A stretch of DNA of 64,000 nucleotides from CAVSUZ01 sp963791885 (GTDB taxonomy: Bacteria; Pseudomonadota; Alphaproteobacteria; Acetobacterales; Acetobacteraceae), in contig CAWBUL010000004.1 of NCBI GenBank assembly GCA_963791885.1, forward strand, positions 806,001-870,000. The letters run 5' to 3'. Below are positions 34,968-44,340 of this stretch, in pieces. The translations under genes and the position numbers were made by a program. How positions within the stretch are numbered: the first letter of the stretch is position 1; every line of letters starts with the position of its first letter. The notes beneath the pieces were generated by a model. It searched no databases, had not been told where the DNA came from, and saw only the letters and a program-made list of their open reading frames with translations.

Positions 34968-35235
34968 GTACGCTGGGTTCCCGCTGGGTCGTCCGGCGAT
35001 CCCTTCGCTCGGGCGCGTTTGGTGCGGTTCCGGTGCTGCTTAGGTCGCGTCTGGCTCGGCGCCGCGTTTCGCCTCGCGGCGAGCCATCAGGAGCACGGCG
35101 CCATTTTCGCCCGGGTAGCGGCGGTTTGGGTCGGGTTCGCGGCGGCCGAAGCAGTGCGCGTCGATGAGGGCGCGCTTGCGGGGGTTCTCGAGCGGGTGCC
35201 GGGCGGGTTTTGGCTGTTCGTCGGCGGGCGGGGCT

Positions 35236-35270
35236 GGGTGTCTCGCGGGTGTCTCAGTTTTGTGTTTTCG
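35236..35270 (-). repeat. Second-site copy of the TGAGAC-N5-CGAGAC repeat
   Basis: On the minus strand this segment reads CGAAAACACAAAACTGAGAC, then ACCCG, then CGAGACACCC. Outside the five spacer bases it is the same as the copy at 16287-16319. It lies inside the broken gene at 35040-35916. Confidence 0.8.
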
Positions 35271-35302
35271 GGTCTCAGGATCGTGGGATGAGACGCGAGT
35301 CG

Positions 35303-35362
35303 GGTGCGACGCTTCGGGCGCGATTGCTTCGTCGCGCTTCGCGCGCTCCTCGCAATGACCGG
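35303..35362. repeat. Interspersed repeat of the ATTGCTTCGTCGC...CGCAATGACC type
   Basis: The segment CGATTGCTTCGTCGCGCTTC followed by GCGCGCTCCTCGCAATGACC (about 35321-35360) resembles a short palindromic sequence dispersed in many proteobacterial genomes. Its minus-strand translation is the familiar VIARSARSATKQSR. Its presence inside the broken gene adds one of the frame changes. Confidence 0.5.
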
Positions 35363-35557
35363 GGTGGGTTCGGCGGGCGGAGGTGCTCGCCGGGCCGGAG
35401 CAGGCGTGTCGAAGGCCTGTTTCATGAGGATGGCGGTGATGTGCTCGGCGCGCTCGGCGCGGTCGTGGTCTTCGGGGCGGGCTTCGAGTTTGCGGCGGGC
35501 CTCCTGCAGGCGGAGGAGCATCCGCACAGCGCTGTCAGCCTGGCGCATCATTGTTTG

Positions 35558-35606
35558 AGAGTGGGATTCACGCGCTCCGACCTTCGGCCTCGCGCGATCC
35601 CACTCT
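35558..35606. repeat. 49-bp palindromic element, copy A (inside the 35-kb gene)
   Basis: Outer arms AGAGTGGGAT (35558-35567) and ATCCCACTCT (35597-35606) are perfectly complementary. Inside come TCA, CGCGC, a core CCGACCTTCGG, and GCGCG. The element separates segments 1 and 2 of the broken coding sequence. Copies B and C at 48.7 kb share the inner sequence but have different outer arms. Confidence 0.85.
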
Positions 35607-35981
35607 GGGCCGCCTGAGCGCGGCACTTGCGGACGGTTTCGTCAGTGGCGGCGGGATCGGCGGCGAGGCCGAGCGCGTCCATGGACTGGATGGAGGCGGC
35701 GACGGCGCGGGCGGCGAGTTGCGTCTCGAAGCTGTTGCCCGGATGGAGGGACGCGGCCTGGGCGATGGCGGCGTGGTCGCGGCGGGTGAGCGCTTCCGGC
35801 GTGTCGTCCAGCGGTGGCGGGAGGGCGTGGCGGAGGTAGTGGGCGATCTCGAGGAGGGCGTCGGTGGGGAGGATGTAGTCGAGGTCGGTCGGTTCGGCGG
35901 TCGGGGTGGGGAGCATCGTGGGGATGTTAGGTTAGTATTGTTAACTTTCAAGGGCCAGAGCAATGTGGCCGCGTGCGCGGG

Positions 35982-37184
35982 TCATCGTAGGGGATCCACT
36001 GCCGGCACTTCGGACGGCATCATATCGGTGTATTTGAGGCCGGTTGCGGTGTTGAACACGACCACGCGCTCATCCCGATCGATGTCATGGCGTTCAAGCA
36101 AGAGGCGAATGGCCGCAATGCAGGCGCCGGTTTCGGGGCAGAGCGAAATGCCCTCGGTTTCACCGGCTTCGCGCGCGGCTGGGAACATGGCTTCGTCGGG
36201 CAGGGCGATTGCGGTGCCGCGGCTTTCGCGGATGGCTTGCAGGCAGAGCGCATCCGCCAGGACGCGGGGCGCTCGCAGGCCGGGCACGCAGGTGGTTGGG
36301 TTCTGCCAGACCTGGGCGTGATCCGCGCCAGCTTTGAAGGCGCGGACGAGGGGCGCGCAGCCTTCAGCTTGCACGCTGATGAGGCGCGGACGCGCTGAGC
36401 CGATCCAGCCGAGCTGTTCCATTTCGGCGAAGGCTTTCCACATCGCCACGAGGCCGGTGCCACCCCCGGTGGGATAGATGATGACATCCGGAACAACTCC
36501 GCCGTGTTGCTCGACGAGTTTGTAGGCCATCGTCTTCTTGCCTTCGACGCGGTACGGTTCCTTGAAGGTGGAAAGTTCGAACCAGCCGCGCTCGGGCGTG
36601 AGCGAGGCGACGAATGCCGCGCAATCGTTGAGGAAGCCGCGCACAGCCGTGACATGCGCGCCGGCGGCGAGGCACTCGGCGCGATTGGATGCGGGTGCGT
36701 CGGCCGGAATGTAGATGTAAGCGGGAAGCCCGGCGCGTGCGGCGTAGGCTGCCATCGCTCCGGCGGCGTTTCCGGCTGACGGGATGGCGAGGGATCTGGC
36801 GCCGAGCGTGCGCGCCATGGTGACCGCGACGGAGAGACCGCGGGCCTTGAAGCTGCCGGTCGGGTTGATGCCTTCGTCCTTGATCATCAGATGTTGGAGG
36901 CCGAGACGTGCGCCGAGGCGAGGCGCGGGCAGCAGTGGCGTCATGCCTTCGCCGAGACTGATGATCGCGTCGTTCGAGGGCGCGGGCAGCACTTCGTGAT
37001 AGCGCCACATCGTGTTTGTACGGTCCGCCATCGCATCGAGGCGCAATGTGCGTGCCGCGCTTTGCAGATCGTATTGCACGAGGAGGGGCGCATCGGCGGG
37101 ACTAAGATTTTGCAGGCGGTCGGCGGGCAAGGTCTCGCCGGTGCGCGAGCAGACCAAACCGACGAGTGTGGTGAATTTGTCCAT
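35982..37184 (-). CDS. thrC: Threonine synthase-like PLP enzyme
   Basis: This 400-residue fold-type II PLP enzyme has the Schiff-base lysine in INPTGSFKARGLSVAVTMA, the phosphate-binding loop IYPTGGGTGLVAMWKAF and an N-terminal part with LVCSRTGETLPADRLQNL that resembles a worn zinc-ribbon. Threonine synthase converts O-phosphohomoserine to threonine. The length and the start MDKFTTLVGLVCS match the archaeal/plant-type short threonine synthase. No hom or thrB lies nearby, so a related beta-replacing enzyme cannot be excluded. Confidence 0.82.
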   Translation of the reverse strand: MDKFTTLVGLVCSRTGETLPADRLQNLSPADAPLLVQYDLQSAARTLRLDAMADRTNTMWRYHEVLPAPSNDAIISLGEGMTPLLPAPRLGARLGLQHLMIKDEGINPTGSFKARGLSVAVTMARTLGARSLAIPSAGNAAGAMAAYAARAGLPAYIYIPADAPASNRAECLAAGAHVTAVRGFLNDCAAFVASLTPERGWFELSTFKEPYRVEGKKTMAYKLVEQHGGVVPDVIIYPTGGGTGLVAMWKAFAEMEQLGWIGSARPRLISVQAEGCAPLVRAFKAGADHAQVWQNPTTCVPGLRAPRVLADALCLQAIRESRGTAIALPDEAMFPAAREAGETEGISLCPETGACIAAIRLLLERHDIDRDERVVVFNTATGLKYTDMMPSEVPAVDPLR

Positions 37185-37347
37185 GGTTGCGCGTTTTCCG
37201 GGGCAAACTGCCTGATTGTCAACGCGACGGGGTTTTCAGCGGTGAAGAAACCGCGTTACGCTCTCGTTACGCACAGAGTAGCGCACGCCTAAAACCGGGG
37301 CGCGCGGCGATCCAGCGCCGACGGCTCTCAGCACGAGAGGAGAGGAC

Positions 37348-38853
37348 GTGAGCACTTACACCACCAATCGAGCGACGCCGGACCAGCAATTCCGGCTGGC
37401 GAAAAGCCTGGGTGTTGTCGCAATCGCGGCCTCCGCACTCACCCACGAATATGGGGCGACGATCAATTACGCCGCCACGAATAGTCTTGGTGTTTATCCG
37501 ATGGTGCAGGATCTGGTGCCGTGGGCCATGCTGGCGGCGGGGATCGCGCTGATCCCCAAAGTGTTTCTGTACGCGCGATTTTCCAGTGTCATGCCGCGAG
37601 CGGGTTCGATCTATGTCTGGATGGGACGGTCGCTGAGCCTGCGGGCAAGCTTCGTGCTGTGTTTCCTGGACTGGGTCGGATTAACGGCGGCGATGGGTTT
37701 CATCGCCTATGTCTTCGGTACGTTCCTCGGGCAGGCCTTGATTGGCGCCGGCGTGTCGGGCGGGGCATGGCTGTTGACGCCCGTCGGACATCTGCTCGCG
37801 GGTGCCGCGCTGCTTTGGTTCTTTTATGCGGCGCATGTACGAGGCGTGCACATCTACGGACGCCTGGTCACGACGCTGGCGATACTGATCGTCGCCGCGG
37901 TGGTGGTGATCGTGTTCTACGGTTTCAGCATCGACGCCGCGTCGTTTCTTGCACTTGCGAAGGCAAAGACCGGGATCGACCTGCAACCGCCGGCCAATCC
38001 CGGGCCGCCGAGCAGTTCGGCTTTCATCGCCGTGACCTTCCTGTTCATCGCGGCTTACGGCGGTCTGACGGGCGCGCCGGCGTTGGGCGGCGAGGCGCGG
38101 GATGCGACGCGGACGGTGCCACGCGGTTTGTGGCTGGGTTGGCTCTCGGCGCTGATTCTTTACACCGCTGTTGCGGCGGCGTTGTTCCATGCCGTGCCGT
38201 GGTGGGCCACGCTGGGGCTGATTCACGGCAAGGCCTCCGCCCTGGCGACGGCGCCCGGGCTGATCAGCGTGGTGGCACCGCCGATCATTGGGACGATTCT
38301 GAACCTGGCGGTGGCGATCATCGTCGGCAAGACGGCGATGCCGCAAATGATGGTTGCTTCCCGGCTGATCTTCGGCTTCGCGCAGGATCACATCATGCCG
38401 CCGACATTTCTGCATACATCGCCGGGGAAAGCGCCGGATCATGCGTTGCTGTTGAGCGCGATCGTGGCAACGGCGTTTCTGCTGCAATCGATCTTCGGCG
38501 GGTGGGCGATCGGCATCGTGATCCGATCCTTCACGGTGCTGCTGATGCTGGCCTTCCTGGCGCTCGGGACGCTGAATCTGCGGTTCAACGCGCGCTTCCG
38601 CGGCATCGATTGGGCCGAGGCGATCTGTGCCGGTCCGGTCATGATCATCATGGCGGTCCTGTCCATCGCAATCGCCGTGTTCCTGCTCTATGGCGGATTG
38701 ATCGTGCCGAAGACGCCGTGGTTCCTGCAGCCTTTGTTCCAAGGATTTGTCGCAGCGTGCATCGCGTTGCTGATCTTCGGTTCGGCAGCGCGGCGGGCGC
38801 GGGAAAACAGTGTCGTGCTAACCCAGGTGGCAACGGAACTTCCACGGGAGTAA
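37348..38853 (+). CDS. APC-superfamily amino acid permease
   Basis: This 501-residue inner-membrane protein has about twelve hydrophobic helices. The start region GVVAIAASALTHEYGATINY and the segment PRAGSIYVWMGRSLSLRASF resemble APC transporters, whose first helix breaks around a small-residue motif and binds amino acids. It starts with a GTG at 37348 behind GAGAGGAGAGG. The SelA-like PLP gene follows after 7 bases, so the two form an operon, suggesting uptake of that enzyme's substrate. Confidence 0.88.
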   Translation: MSTYTTNRATPDQQFRLAKSLGVVAIAASALTHEYGATINYAATNSLGVYPMVQDLVPWAMLAAGIALIPKVFLYARFSSVMPRAGSIYVWMGRSLSLRASFVLCFLDWVGLTAAMGFIAYVFGTFLGQALIGAGVSGGAWLLTPVGHLLAGAALLWFFYAAHVRGVHIYGRLVTTLAILIVAAVVVIVFYGFSIDAASFLALAKAKTGIDLQPPANPGPPSSSAFIAVTFLFIAAYGGLTGAPALGGEARDATRTVPRGLWLGWLSALILYTAVAAALFHAVPWWATLGLIHGKASALATAPGLISVVAPPIIGTILNLAVAIIVGKTAMPQMMVASRLIFGFAQDHIMPPTFLHTSPGKAPDHALLLSAIVATAFLLQSIFGGWAIGIVIRSFTVLLMLAFLALGTLNLRFNARFRGIDWAEAICAGPVMIIMAVLSIAIAVFLLYGGLIVPKTPWFLQPLFQGFVAACIALLIFGSAARRARENSVVLTQVATELPRE

Positions 38854-38860
38854 CGCGACG

Positions 38861-40000
38861 ATGGAACGGCAGAGTAACGGCGATATCTACGATCGGCTGG
38901 GCGTGCGGAAGGTCATCAACGCACAGGCACGGGCGAGCAAGATCGGCGGGTCCTTGATGCATGAGGATGTGCTGCGCGCGATGAATGAGGCGGCGCGATC
39001 TTTCGTGGATATGTCCGAATGGCTGGGCGTGGCGGGCAAGCACCTGGCGAAACTGATCGGCGTTGAGGCGGCGTGCATCGTCAACAGTGCGGCCGCGGCA
39101 TTGACCGTGACGACGGCCGCCTGTGTGGCCGGACGCGATCCGGCGAAGATCTATCGGTTGCCGGACACGCGGGGAATGAAGAGCCAGGTTGTTGTCCATC
39201 GCAACCAGCGGAACCACTACGATTGCTGCGTGCGTGCGGCGGGCGTGGAGCTGGTCGAGATCGGCTCCTCGCGCGACACGTTTGCCTGGGAGTTGGAAGC
39301 GGCTCTAACGGAGCAGACCGCGGCGGTGGTGTATTTCGTCGCGCATGAGGGGCGCAGCAGCCTGCCGTTGGAGCAGGTGATTGCGGTTGCGCACGGGAAG
39401 GGCGTGCCGGTGATCGTGGATGCAGCGTCGGAACTGCCGCCGGTGAGCAATCTGCGTCATTTCGTCGAGCTCGGCGCCGATTTGGTGATCTTTAGCGGCG
39501 GCAAGGGTGTCGGCGGCCCTCAGGCGTCAGGGCTGATCCTGGGCAAGCCGGAGCTGATCGCGTGCTGTGCGGCGAACGCGTTCCCGAACCAGAACGCAAT
39601 CGGGCGGACGATGAAGGTGGGCAAGGAGGAGATCGCCGGGCTCGTTGCCGCGTTCGAGCGTTTCCTGGACCGCGATTTCACGGCGGATGTGGCGAGGTGG
39701 GAGGCCAGCGTGGCGACGATCCTGGATGCGATCCGCGACGTTCCGGGTATTCGGGCGGAGCGCGCGTTCGACAATCCCGAGGATGCGGAAATGCATCCTG
39801 TGCCAGTACCGCGTGTGTGGATCGAGCTGCGCAATGCCGAGCGGCAGAAGTGGGCGCTGGCGGAGCTGGAGCGCGGCAATCCGGCTATTTCGGTGCGGCG
39901 GGTTGGCCGCACGACGCTCGTCATCGCGCCGGATTCGCTGCGCGAGGGGGAAGACGCGATTGTGGGTGCGCGGTTACGCGAAGCGCTGGGACGGGGCTGA
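38861..40000 (+). CDS. SelA/DgaE-like PLP-dependent enzyme
   Basis: This 379-residue protein belongs to the fold-type I PLP family that includes selenocysteine synthase and the sugar-acid ammonia-lyases DgaE/YhfS. It has INAQARASKIGGSLMHEDVL, ACIVNSAAAALTVTTAACVA, VYFVAHEGRSSLPLEQVI, and the PLP-lysine motif DLVIFSGGKGVGGPQASGLI. There is no SelB or tRNA-Sec nearby, so a role in selenocysteine is unlikely. The adjacent permease suggests catabolism of an amino acid or sugar acid. Start ATG 38861 has GGGAG before it. Confidence 0.8.
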   Translation: MERQSNGDIYDRLGVRKVINAQARASKIGGSLMHEDVLRAMNEAARSFVDMSEWLGVAGKHLAKLIGVEAACIVNSAAAALTVTTAACVAGRDPAKIYRLPDTRGMKSQVVVHRNQRNHYDCCVRAAGVELVEIGSSRDTFAWELEAALTEQTAAVVYFVAHEGRSSLPLEQVIAVAHGKGVPVIVDAASELPPVSNLRHFVELGADLVIFSGGKGVGGPQASGLILGKPELIACCAANAFPNQNAIGRTMKVGKEEIAGLVAAFERFLDRDFTADVARWEASVATILDAIRDVPGIRAERAFDNPEDAEMHPVPVPRVWIELRNAERQKWALAELERGNPAISVRRVGRTTLVIAPDSLREGEDAIVGARLREALGRG

Positions 40001-40003
40001 GCG

Positions 40004-41083
40004 TTACGTCCATGCGCGCTGATACTGCGGCGGCGGTTCCGGTTTCACTCCCAGCTCGCGCGATGCTCTCAGGGGCCAGGCCGGATCGGCCAGAATCGCG
40101 CGCGCGAGGAACACGAGGTCGGCGCGATCGTTGGCAACGATCTCCGCCGCGTGGGTTGCCTCGGTGATCAAGCCGACGGCGCCCGTGGGGATTCCCGCAC
40201 CGTGCTTCACACCCTCGGCGAAGGGCACTTGATAGCCCGGGTGAAGCGAGGCGGGACGTGACTCCGGCGAGACGCCGCCGGAGGAGCAGTCGATCAGATC
40301 CACATCACCCCGTGCGGCCAGCATGCGCGCGACCGAGACGGTGTCTTCAAGCGTGAGGCCGCCGGGAAGCCAATCGGAGCAAGACAGGCGGACGAAGAGG
40401 GGGAGGGCGTCAGGCCAGACGGCGCGGACGGCATCGATCGTCTCCATCAGGAAGCGGGCTCGGCCGGCGAGGTCGCCGCCGTACGCGTCGTTGCGGCGGT
40501 TCGAGATGGGGGAGAGGAACTCGTGGATCAGATAACCGTGCGCCCCGTGCAGTTCGGCGATTTTGAAACCGGCATCGCGGGCGCGGGCGGCGGTGGCGGC
40601 GAAGCTTTGCACGATGCCGGCGATGTCCTGTGCGGTGAGGGCGTGCGGGTCGGTGGCGCCGGCGACGAAGGGGATGGCACTGGGGGCGAGCGGAACCCAG
40701 CCGCCATCGGAAGGCGGGATCGGCGCGCCGCCGTCCCAGGGGCGTTGGCTGGAGGCCTTACGGCCGGCATGGGCGATCTGGACGCCGGGAACGGCCCCGC
40801 AGCGCGCGATGATCTGGGCGAGGCGGGTGAGGAGTGCCTGATGCTCATTGTTCCACAGGCCGAGGCAATGCGGGGTGATGCGGCCGGGGGCGGAGACATG
40901 GGTCGCCTCGGTGAAGACGATGCCCGCACCGCCGGCGGCGCGGGCGCCGAGATGCTGGATGTGCCAATCGCTGCCGAGCCCATTTTCCGCGCTGTACTGG
41001 CACATCGGCGAGACGACGATGCGGTTGCGCGCGGTGACCGAGCGGAAGGTGACGGGTTCGAGGAGCTTCGGCGTATGGGGCAT
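40004..41083 (-). CDS. NADH:flavin oxidoreductase, old yellow enzyme (YqjM class)
   Basis: This 359-residue TIM-barrel FMN enzyme has the YqjM-class features: RIVVSPMCQYSAENG with the Cys that tunes FMN, GIVFTEATHVSAPGRI, VQIAHAGRKAS with the active-site His, and ELHGAHGYLIHEFLSPISN. It reduces activated C=C bonds with NADPH. The ATG at 41083 gives the typical start; an in-frame GTG lies 30 bases upstream. It ends 4 bases after the convergent SelA-like gene. Confidence 0.92.
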   Translation of the reverse strand: MPHTPKLLEPVTFRSVTARNRIVVSPMCQYSAENGLGSDWHIQHLGARAAGGAGIVFTEATHVSAPGRITPHCLGLWNNEHQALLTRLAQIIARCGAVPGVQIAHAGRKASSQRPWDGGAPIPPSDGGWVPLAPSAIPFVAGATDPHALTAQDIAGIVQSFAATAARARDAGFKIAELHGAHGYLIHEFLSPISNRRNDAYGGDLAGRARFLMETIDAVRAVWPDALPLFVRLSCSDWLPGGLTLEDTVSVARMLAARGDVDLIDCSSGGVSPESRPASLHPGYQVPFAEGVKHGAGIPTGAVGLITEATHAAEIVANDRADLVFLARAILADPAWPLRASRELGVKPEPPPQYQRAWT

Positions 41084-41127
41084 GGCAGGTGATGTAGGGC
41101 CGCTATGCCGCACTGCAACGTTACGGG

Positions 41128-42156
41128 TCAGGCGGTATCGGCCTGTGCGTGCAGCGTCATCATTGCGGCGATGTCCGGCAGTTCCCTTCGCAACACCGGC
41201 AAGACTTTGCTCTCCAGCGCCTCGGTTGCCGCTTCGTGGATACCGCGAACGATGTGTTCGCCTTCGCCTTTCCGCGCGATCACCATCATGACGCGCCGCA
41301 TCGATTGCTCGGGGTAGGGTGCGATGCCGTAGCGGTCGCCGCGGGCAATCGAGCGGTAGAGCGCCAGGGGCGGCAGGATGGTCCAGCCAATGCCGGCCGC
41401 AACCATTTCCAGGACAGCGGCATGAGTGTCCATGCGATACTGTCTGGTGGGCGAAGCGCCCCAGGCGCGCAGCGTCTGATCGAAGCGCGAATTCATGAAA
41501 GGGTCTCGGCCGAAGCGGATGAGGTCGAGCAATTCGCTGAGTTGCTTGATGGCGCGCGGATCGCCCGCATAGCCCGGCGGTGCGACGATCAGGAAGGGCT
41601 CGGTGAGGATCGGCGTCATGGTGACGCCCGGCAGCAGAGGCAATTCATCGGTGGTGATGACGAAGTCGAGTTCTCGATCCGTCACCGAGCGGATGCGCGT
41701 GGCGGAGAAGCCGGAATCGATCGTCAGCTCTGCGGCGATGCGGCGGAGTTGGGTGAAGACGGCGGGACCGATGGTTTCGGCGAAGCTGTTGAGCATGCCG
41801 ATGCGCAACAGCGGCATCTGACCGCCGCTGCGCCAGTGAAGTGCCTGGCTGAAGCGCTCGATGCCGCTGATGATTGCGCGGGCCGGCTCGACAAGGGCTG
41901 CGCCATCAAGGGTCAGCACGAGCGGCCGCTTCGAGCGGTCGAAGAGCTGAAGGTTCAACGCGGATTCCATCTGGCTGATGGATTGCGAGATCGCAGGCTG
42001 GGTCAGGCCGAGCTGTTCGGCCGCCGCGCTCATTGTCCCCGAGCGCGCGATGGCGAGGAAGACTTCGAGCGAGCGGGCGGTGAGGCCGCCGCCGATGGAG
42101 AGGCGGTCCAGCGCGGCTTTGGCGGCGTCCTGAGGGGGCACTTGAGTACGACCCAT
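41128..42156 (-). CDS. LysR-family transcriptional regulator
   Basis: This 342-residue regulator has an N-terminal winged helix (LTARSLEVFLAIARSGTMSA and AAEQLGLTQPAISQSISQME) and a C-terminal periplasmic-binding-like sensor with LLRIGMLNSFAETIGPAVF and LIVAPPGYAGDP. It is divergent from the LeuC-like gene, and the 61-bp gap holds a palindrome fitting a LysR site. It most likely controls the hydro-lyase and transporter genes in response to their substrate. Confidence 0.92.
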   Translation of the reverse strand: MGRTQVPPQDAAKAALDRLSIGGGLTARSLEVFLAIARSGTMSAAAEQLGLTQPAISQSISQMESALNLQLFDRSKRPLVLTLDGAALVEPARAIISGIERFSQALHWRSGGQMPLLRIGMLNSFAETIGPAVFTQLRRIAAELTIDSGFSATRIRSVTDRELDFVITTDELPLLPGVTMTPILTEPFLIVAPPGYAGDPRAIKQLSELLDLIRFGRDPFMNSRFDQTLRAWGASPTRQYRMDTHAAVLEMVAAGIGWTILPPLALYRSIARGDRYGIAPYPEQSMRRVMMVIARKGEGEHIVRGIHEAATEALESKVLPVLRRELPDIAAMMTLHAQADTA

Positions 42157-42163
42157 TGCTAGG

Positions 42164-42178
42164 TTATAGTAAGTATAA
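42164..42178. promoter_or_regulatory. Candidate LysR-type binding box
   Basis: TTATA-GTAAG-TATAA is a 15-bp interrupted palindrome that contains T-N11-A. It lies between the divergent LysR gene (start 42156) and the LeuC-like gene (start 42218), where such regulators normally bind. Confidence 0.55.
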
Positions 42179-42217
42179 GTCCATTTGTGGAGTGTGGCTT
42201 CGCGGGAGGAATTTGCC

Positions 42218-43649
42218 ATGGCCGTCCAATCGGGGCCACGAACGCTGTTCGAGAAGGTATGGAACGAGCATGTCGTGGTGTCCTCGCCGCAGGGCGAGGA
42301 GCTGCTGTATGTTGATTTCAATTACATCAATGAGGGGCAATCCTTCCTGGCGTTCGACCAGTTGCGGCTGGAGGGGCGCAGGAGCGCCCGGCCCGAACAG
42401 CATCTGGCAGTGACGGACCATTACCTGCCGACGATCGGGCGGGAGGCGGGGTTGGCGAGGATCGCCAATCCGGAGATCCGCAACGTCGTGGCGATGATGG
42501 CGAACAACGCCACCGAGTTCGGTTTGCCGCTGATCCATATGCATCATCATCGGCAGGGCATCGCGCATGTGATCGGGCCGGAGCTGGGGATTTCCCAGCC
42601 GGGCATGCTGATCACGTGCAACAACTCGCACACGGCGACGCACGGCGCGGTGGGGGCGTGCGCGATCCCGGTGGGCGGGGGCAATCAGTTACGGCATGTC
42701 GTTGCCACGCAAACCGTGTGGATGAAGCGTCCGAAGACCATGCGCATCACGATCGATGGTGCTTTGGGACCGATGGTGACGGCGAAGGACGTGATCCTGT
42801 CGATCATCCGGCAGATCGGCATCGGCGGCGGGGCCGGGTACGCGGTGGAGTACGCAGGCTCGACCATTCGCGCGATGTCGATGGAAGGGCGGATGACGAT
42901 CTGCAACATGTCGATCGAAGGCGGCGCGCGGATCGGCATGATCGCGCCGGATGAGGTGACATTCCAGCACCTGGCCCAGTGCGAGCGGGCGCCGAAGGGG
43001 GCGCAATGGGAGCAGGCGCTGGCGTATTGGCGGACGCTGCCGACGGATGACGGGGCGGTGTTCGACCGGGAACTCACGCTGGATGCGGCAACGTTGGCGC
43101 CGATGGTGACATGGGGAACCAGCCCCGAAGATTGCGCGCCGATCGACGAGACGGTGCCCGATCCGGACAGTTTCGACGATCCGGAGCGGCGGCGGCACGT
43201 GATGCGGGCGCTGGAATACATGCAGCTGACGCCACGCATGAAGCTGTCCGAGGTGCGGATCGACCGCGTGTTCATGGGCTCCTGCACCAACAGCCGGATC
43301 GAGGATCTGCGGGCGGCAGGCTGCGGTGCTGAAGGGACGCAAGGCGGCGGTGCCGGGCATGGTCTCGGCCGGATCGAGCGAGGTGAAGCGCCAGGCGGAA
43401 CGTGAGGGGCTGCATCGCATCTTCCTGGATGCCGGGCTGGAATGGCGGGATTCTGGTTGTTCCATGTGCAACGGATCGAACGGGGAGATCGTCGCGCCGG
43501 GGCAGCGCTGCGCGTCGACCACCAACCGCAATTTCGAGGGGCGGCAAGGGCGTGCGGCGATGACGCATATCATGAGCCCGGCGATGGTGGCGGCGGCTGC
43601 GGTGGCGGGACGCTTGACCGATGTGCGGCGGATGGGGGGTGCTGCGTGA
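42218..43649 (+). CDS. Aconitase-superfamily dehydratase large subunit, LeuC-like (frameshifted)
   Basis: This protein of about 476 residues has the 4Fe-4S ligands in VFMGSCTNSRIEDL and DSGCSMCNGSNG, plus ITCNNSHTATHGAVGACAIP. An extra G near 43320 shifts the frame after DLRAA; corrected, VLKGRKAAVPGMVSAGSSEV and the rest follow to 43649. The N-terminus reads LLYVDFNYINEGQSFLAFDQ where isopropylmalate isomerase usually has HxVHEVTSPQAF, so the substrate is probably not isopropylmalate. It is operonic with the small subunit and an MFS transporter and divergent from a LysR regulator. Confidence 0.85.
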
Positions 43650-44278
43650 TGCGGCCGTTCACCGTATTGACGTCTTCCGCCGTGCCGCTGCCGATCGCGA
43701 AGATCGATACCGGCATGATTTTTCCGGGCCGCTACATGCGGCGCCATCGGCGCCCGGGGCACGATTACAGCGAGGCGTTCCTGCACGATATCCGCTTCGA
43801 CGAGCATGAGCGCCCGCGTCCCGATTGTCCGCTGAACGATCCGGATTACGGCAAGCCGGAGATTTTGCTGACGGATGTGGATTTCGGCTGTGGCTCGTCG
43901 CGTGAGGGTGCGGCGTATGCTGTTATGGATTATGGGTTCCGCGCGCTGATCGGGCCGAGCTTCGCCGAGATATTCTACGACAATTGCCTGCAGAACGGCA
44001 TCCTGCCGGTGGTGCTGGATGAGGCGATCGTGCACCGCTTGTGGGAGGCGGTACAGCGGAGCAAGGGCGCCGCAATAACCATCGACCTGCCGAATCAGGT
44101 GGTGATCGACACGCAAGGCGAGCGCCATGGATTCGAGATCAATCCGCTGCGCAAAGACCGGCTGATCAACGGCCAGGATGATATCGACGTGACGCAGAGC
44201 TACGCGGCGCAGATCGCAGCGGTCGAGGCTCGGCGGCGCGCCGCCTATCCGTGGCTGCCGGTCACCAGTCAGGCCTGA
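43649..44278 (+). CDS. Aconitase-superfamily dehydratase small subunit, LeuD-like
   Basis: This 209-residue swivelling domain starts RPFTVLTSSAVPLPIAKIDT and has ILLTDVDFGCGSSREGAAYA and RALIGPSFAEIFYDNCLQNG, the hallmarks of LeuD. It starts at the last base of the large-subunit stop (TGATG). The pair would isomerise or hydrate a hydroxy-di- or tricarboxylate. No leuA or leuB is near, so leucine synthesis is not supported. Confidence 0.9.
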   Translation: MRPFTVLTSSAVPLPIAKIDTGMIFPGRYMRRHRRPGHDYSEAFLHDIRFDEHERPRPDCPLNDPDYGKPEILLTDVDFGCGSSREGAAYAVMDYGFRALIGPSFAEIFYDNCLQNGILPVVLDEAIVHRLWEAVQRSKGAAITIDLPNQVVIDTQGERHGFEINPLRKDRLINGQDDIDVTQSYAAQIAAVEARRRAAYPWLPVTSQA

Positions 44279-44340
44279 TCGCTTACTACGACGTCAAAAG
44301 GAGGCCGATGAACGGCCCGGACCAAAGGAAAGGAAACGAG

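Larger units (their letters stand above)
35040..35916 (-). pseudogene. Conserved hypothetical protein gene broken by repeat insertions
   Basis: Three segments in three frames read as one protein. Segment 1 (35916 to about 35607) runs from PTDLDYILPTDALLEIAHYL to ATDETVRKCRAQAAQ. Segment 2 (about 35553 to 35400) has MMRQADSAVRMLLRLQEARR and AERAEHITAILMKQAF. Segment 3 (about 35190 to the TAA at 35040) has NPRKRALIDAHCFGRREPDP and ends AKRGAEPDAT. Between 1 and 2 lies a 49-bp palindromic element; between 2 and 3 lie a second interspersed repeat and the TGAGAC-type repeat. The protein family is a helical one seen in Acetobacteraceae without known function. Confidence 0.6.

Noticed and set aside
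34968..35626. The long minus-strand frame 35087-35626 as an independent gene
   Set aside because: Its second half is a translation of repeats; only the first part matches the middle of a broken larger gene.
38861..40000. Selenocysteine synthase selA
   Set aside because: No selB, selD or tRNA-Sec is seen, and the adjacent permease fits the catabolic branch of this family.
42218..44278. Assignment as leuC-leuD for leucine synthesis
   Set aside because: There is no leuA or leuB, a diverged large-subunit N-terminus, and a LysR plus MFS context that suggests catabolism.
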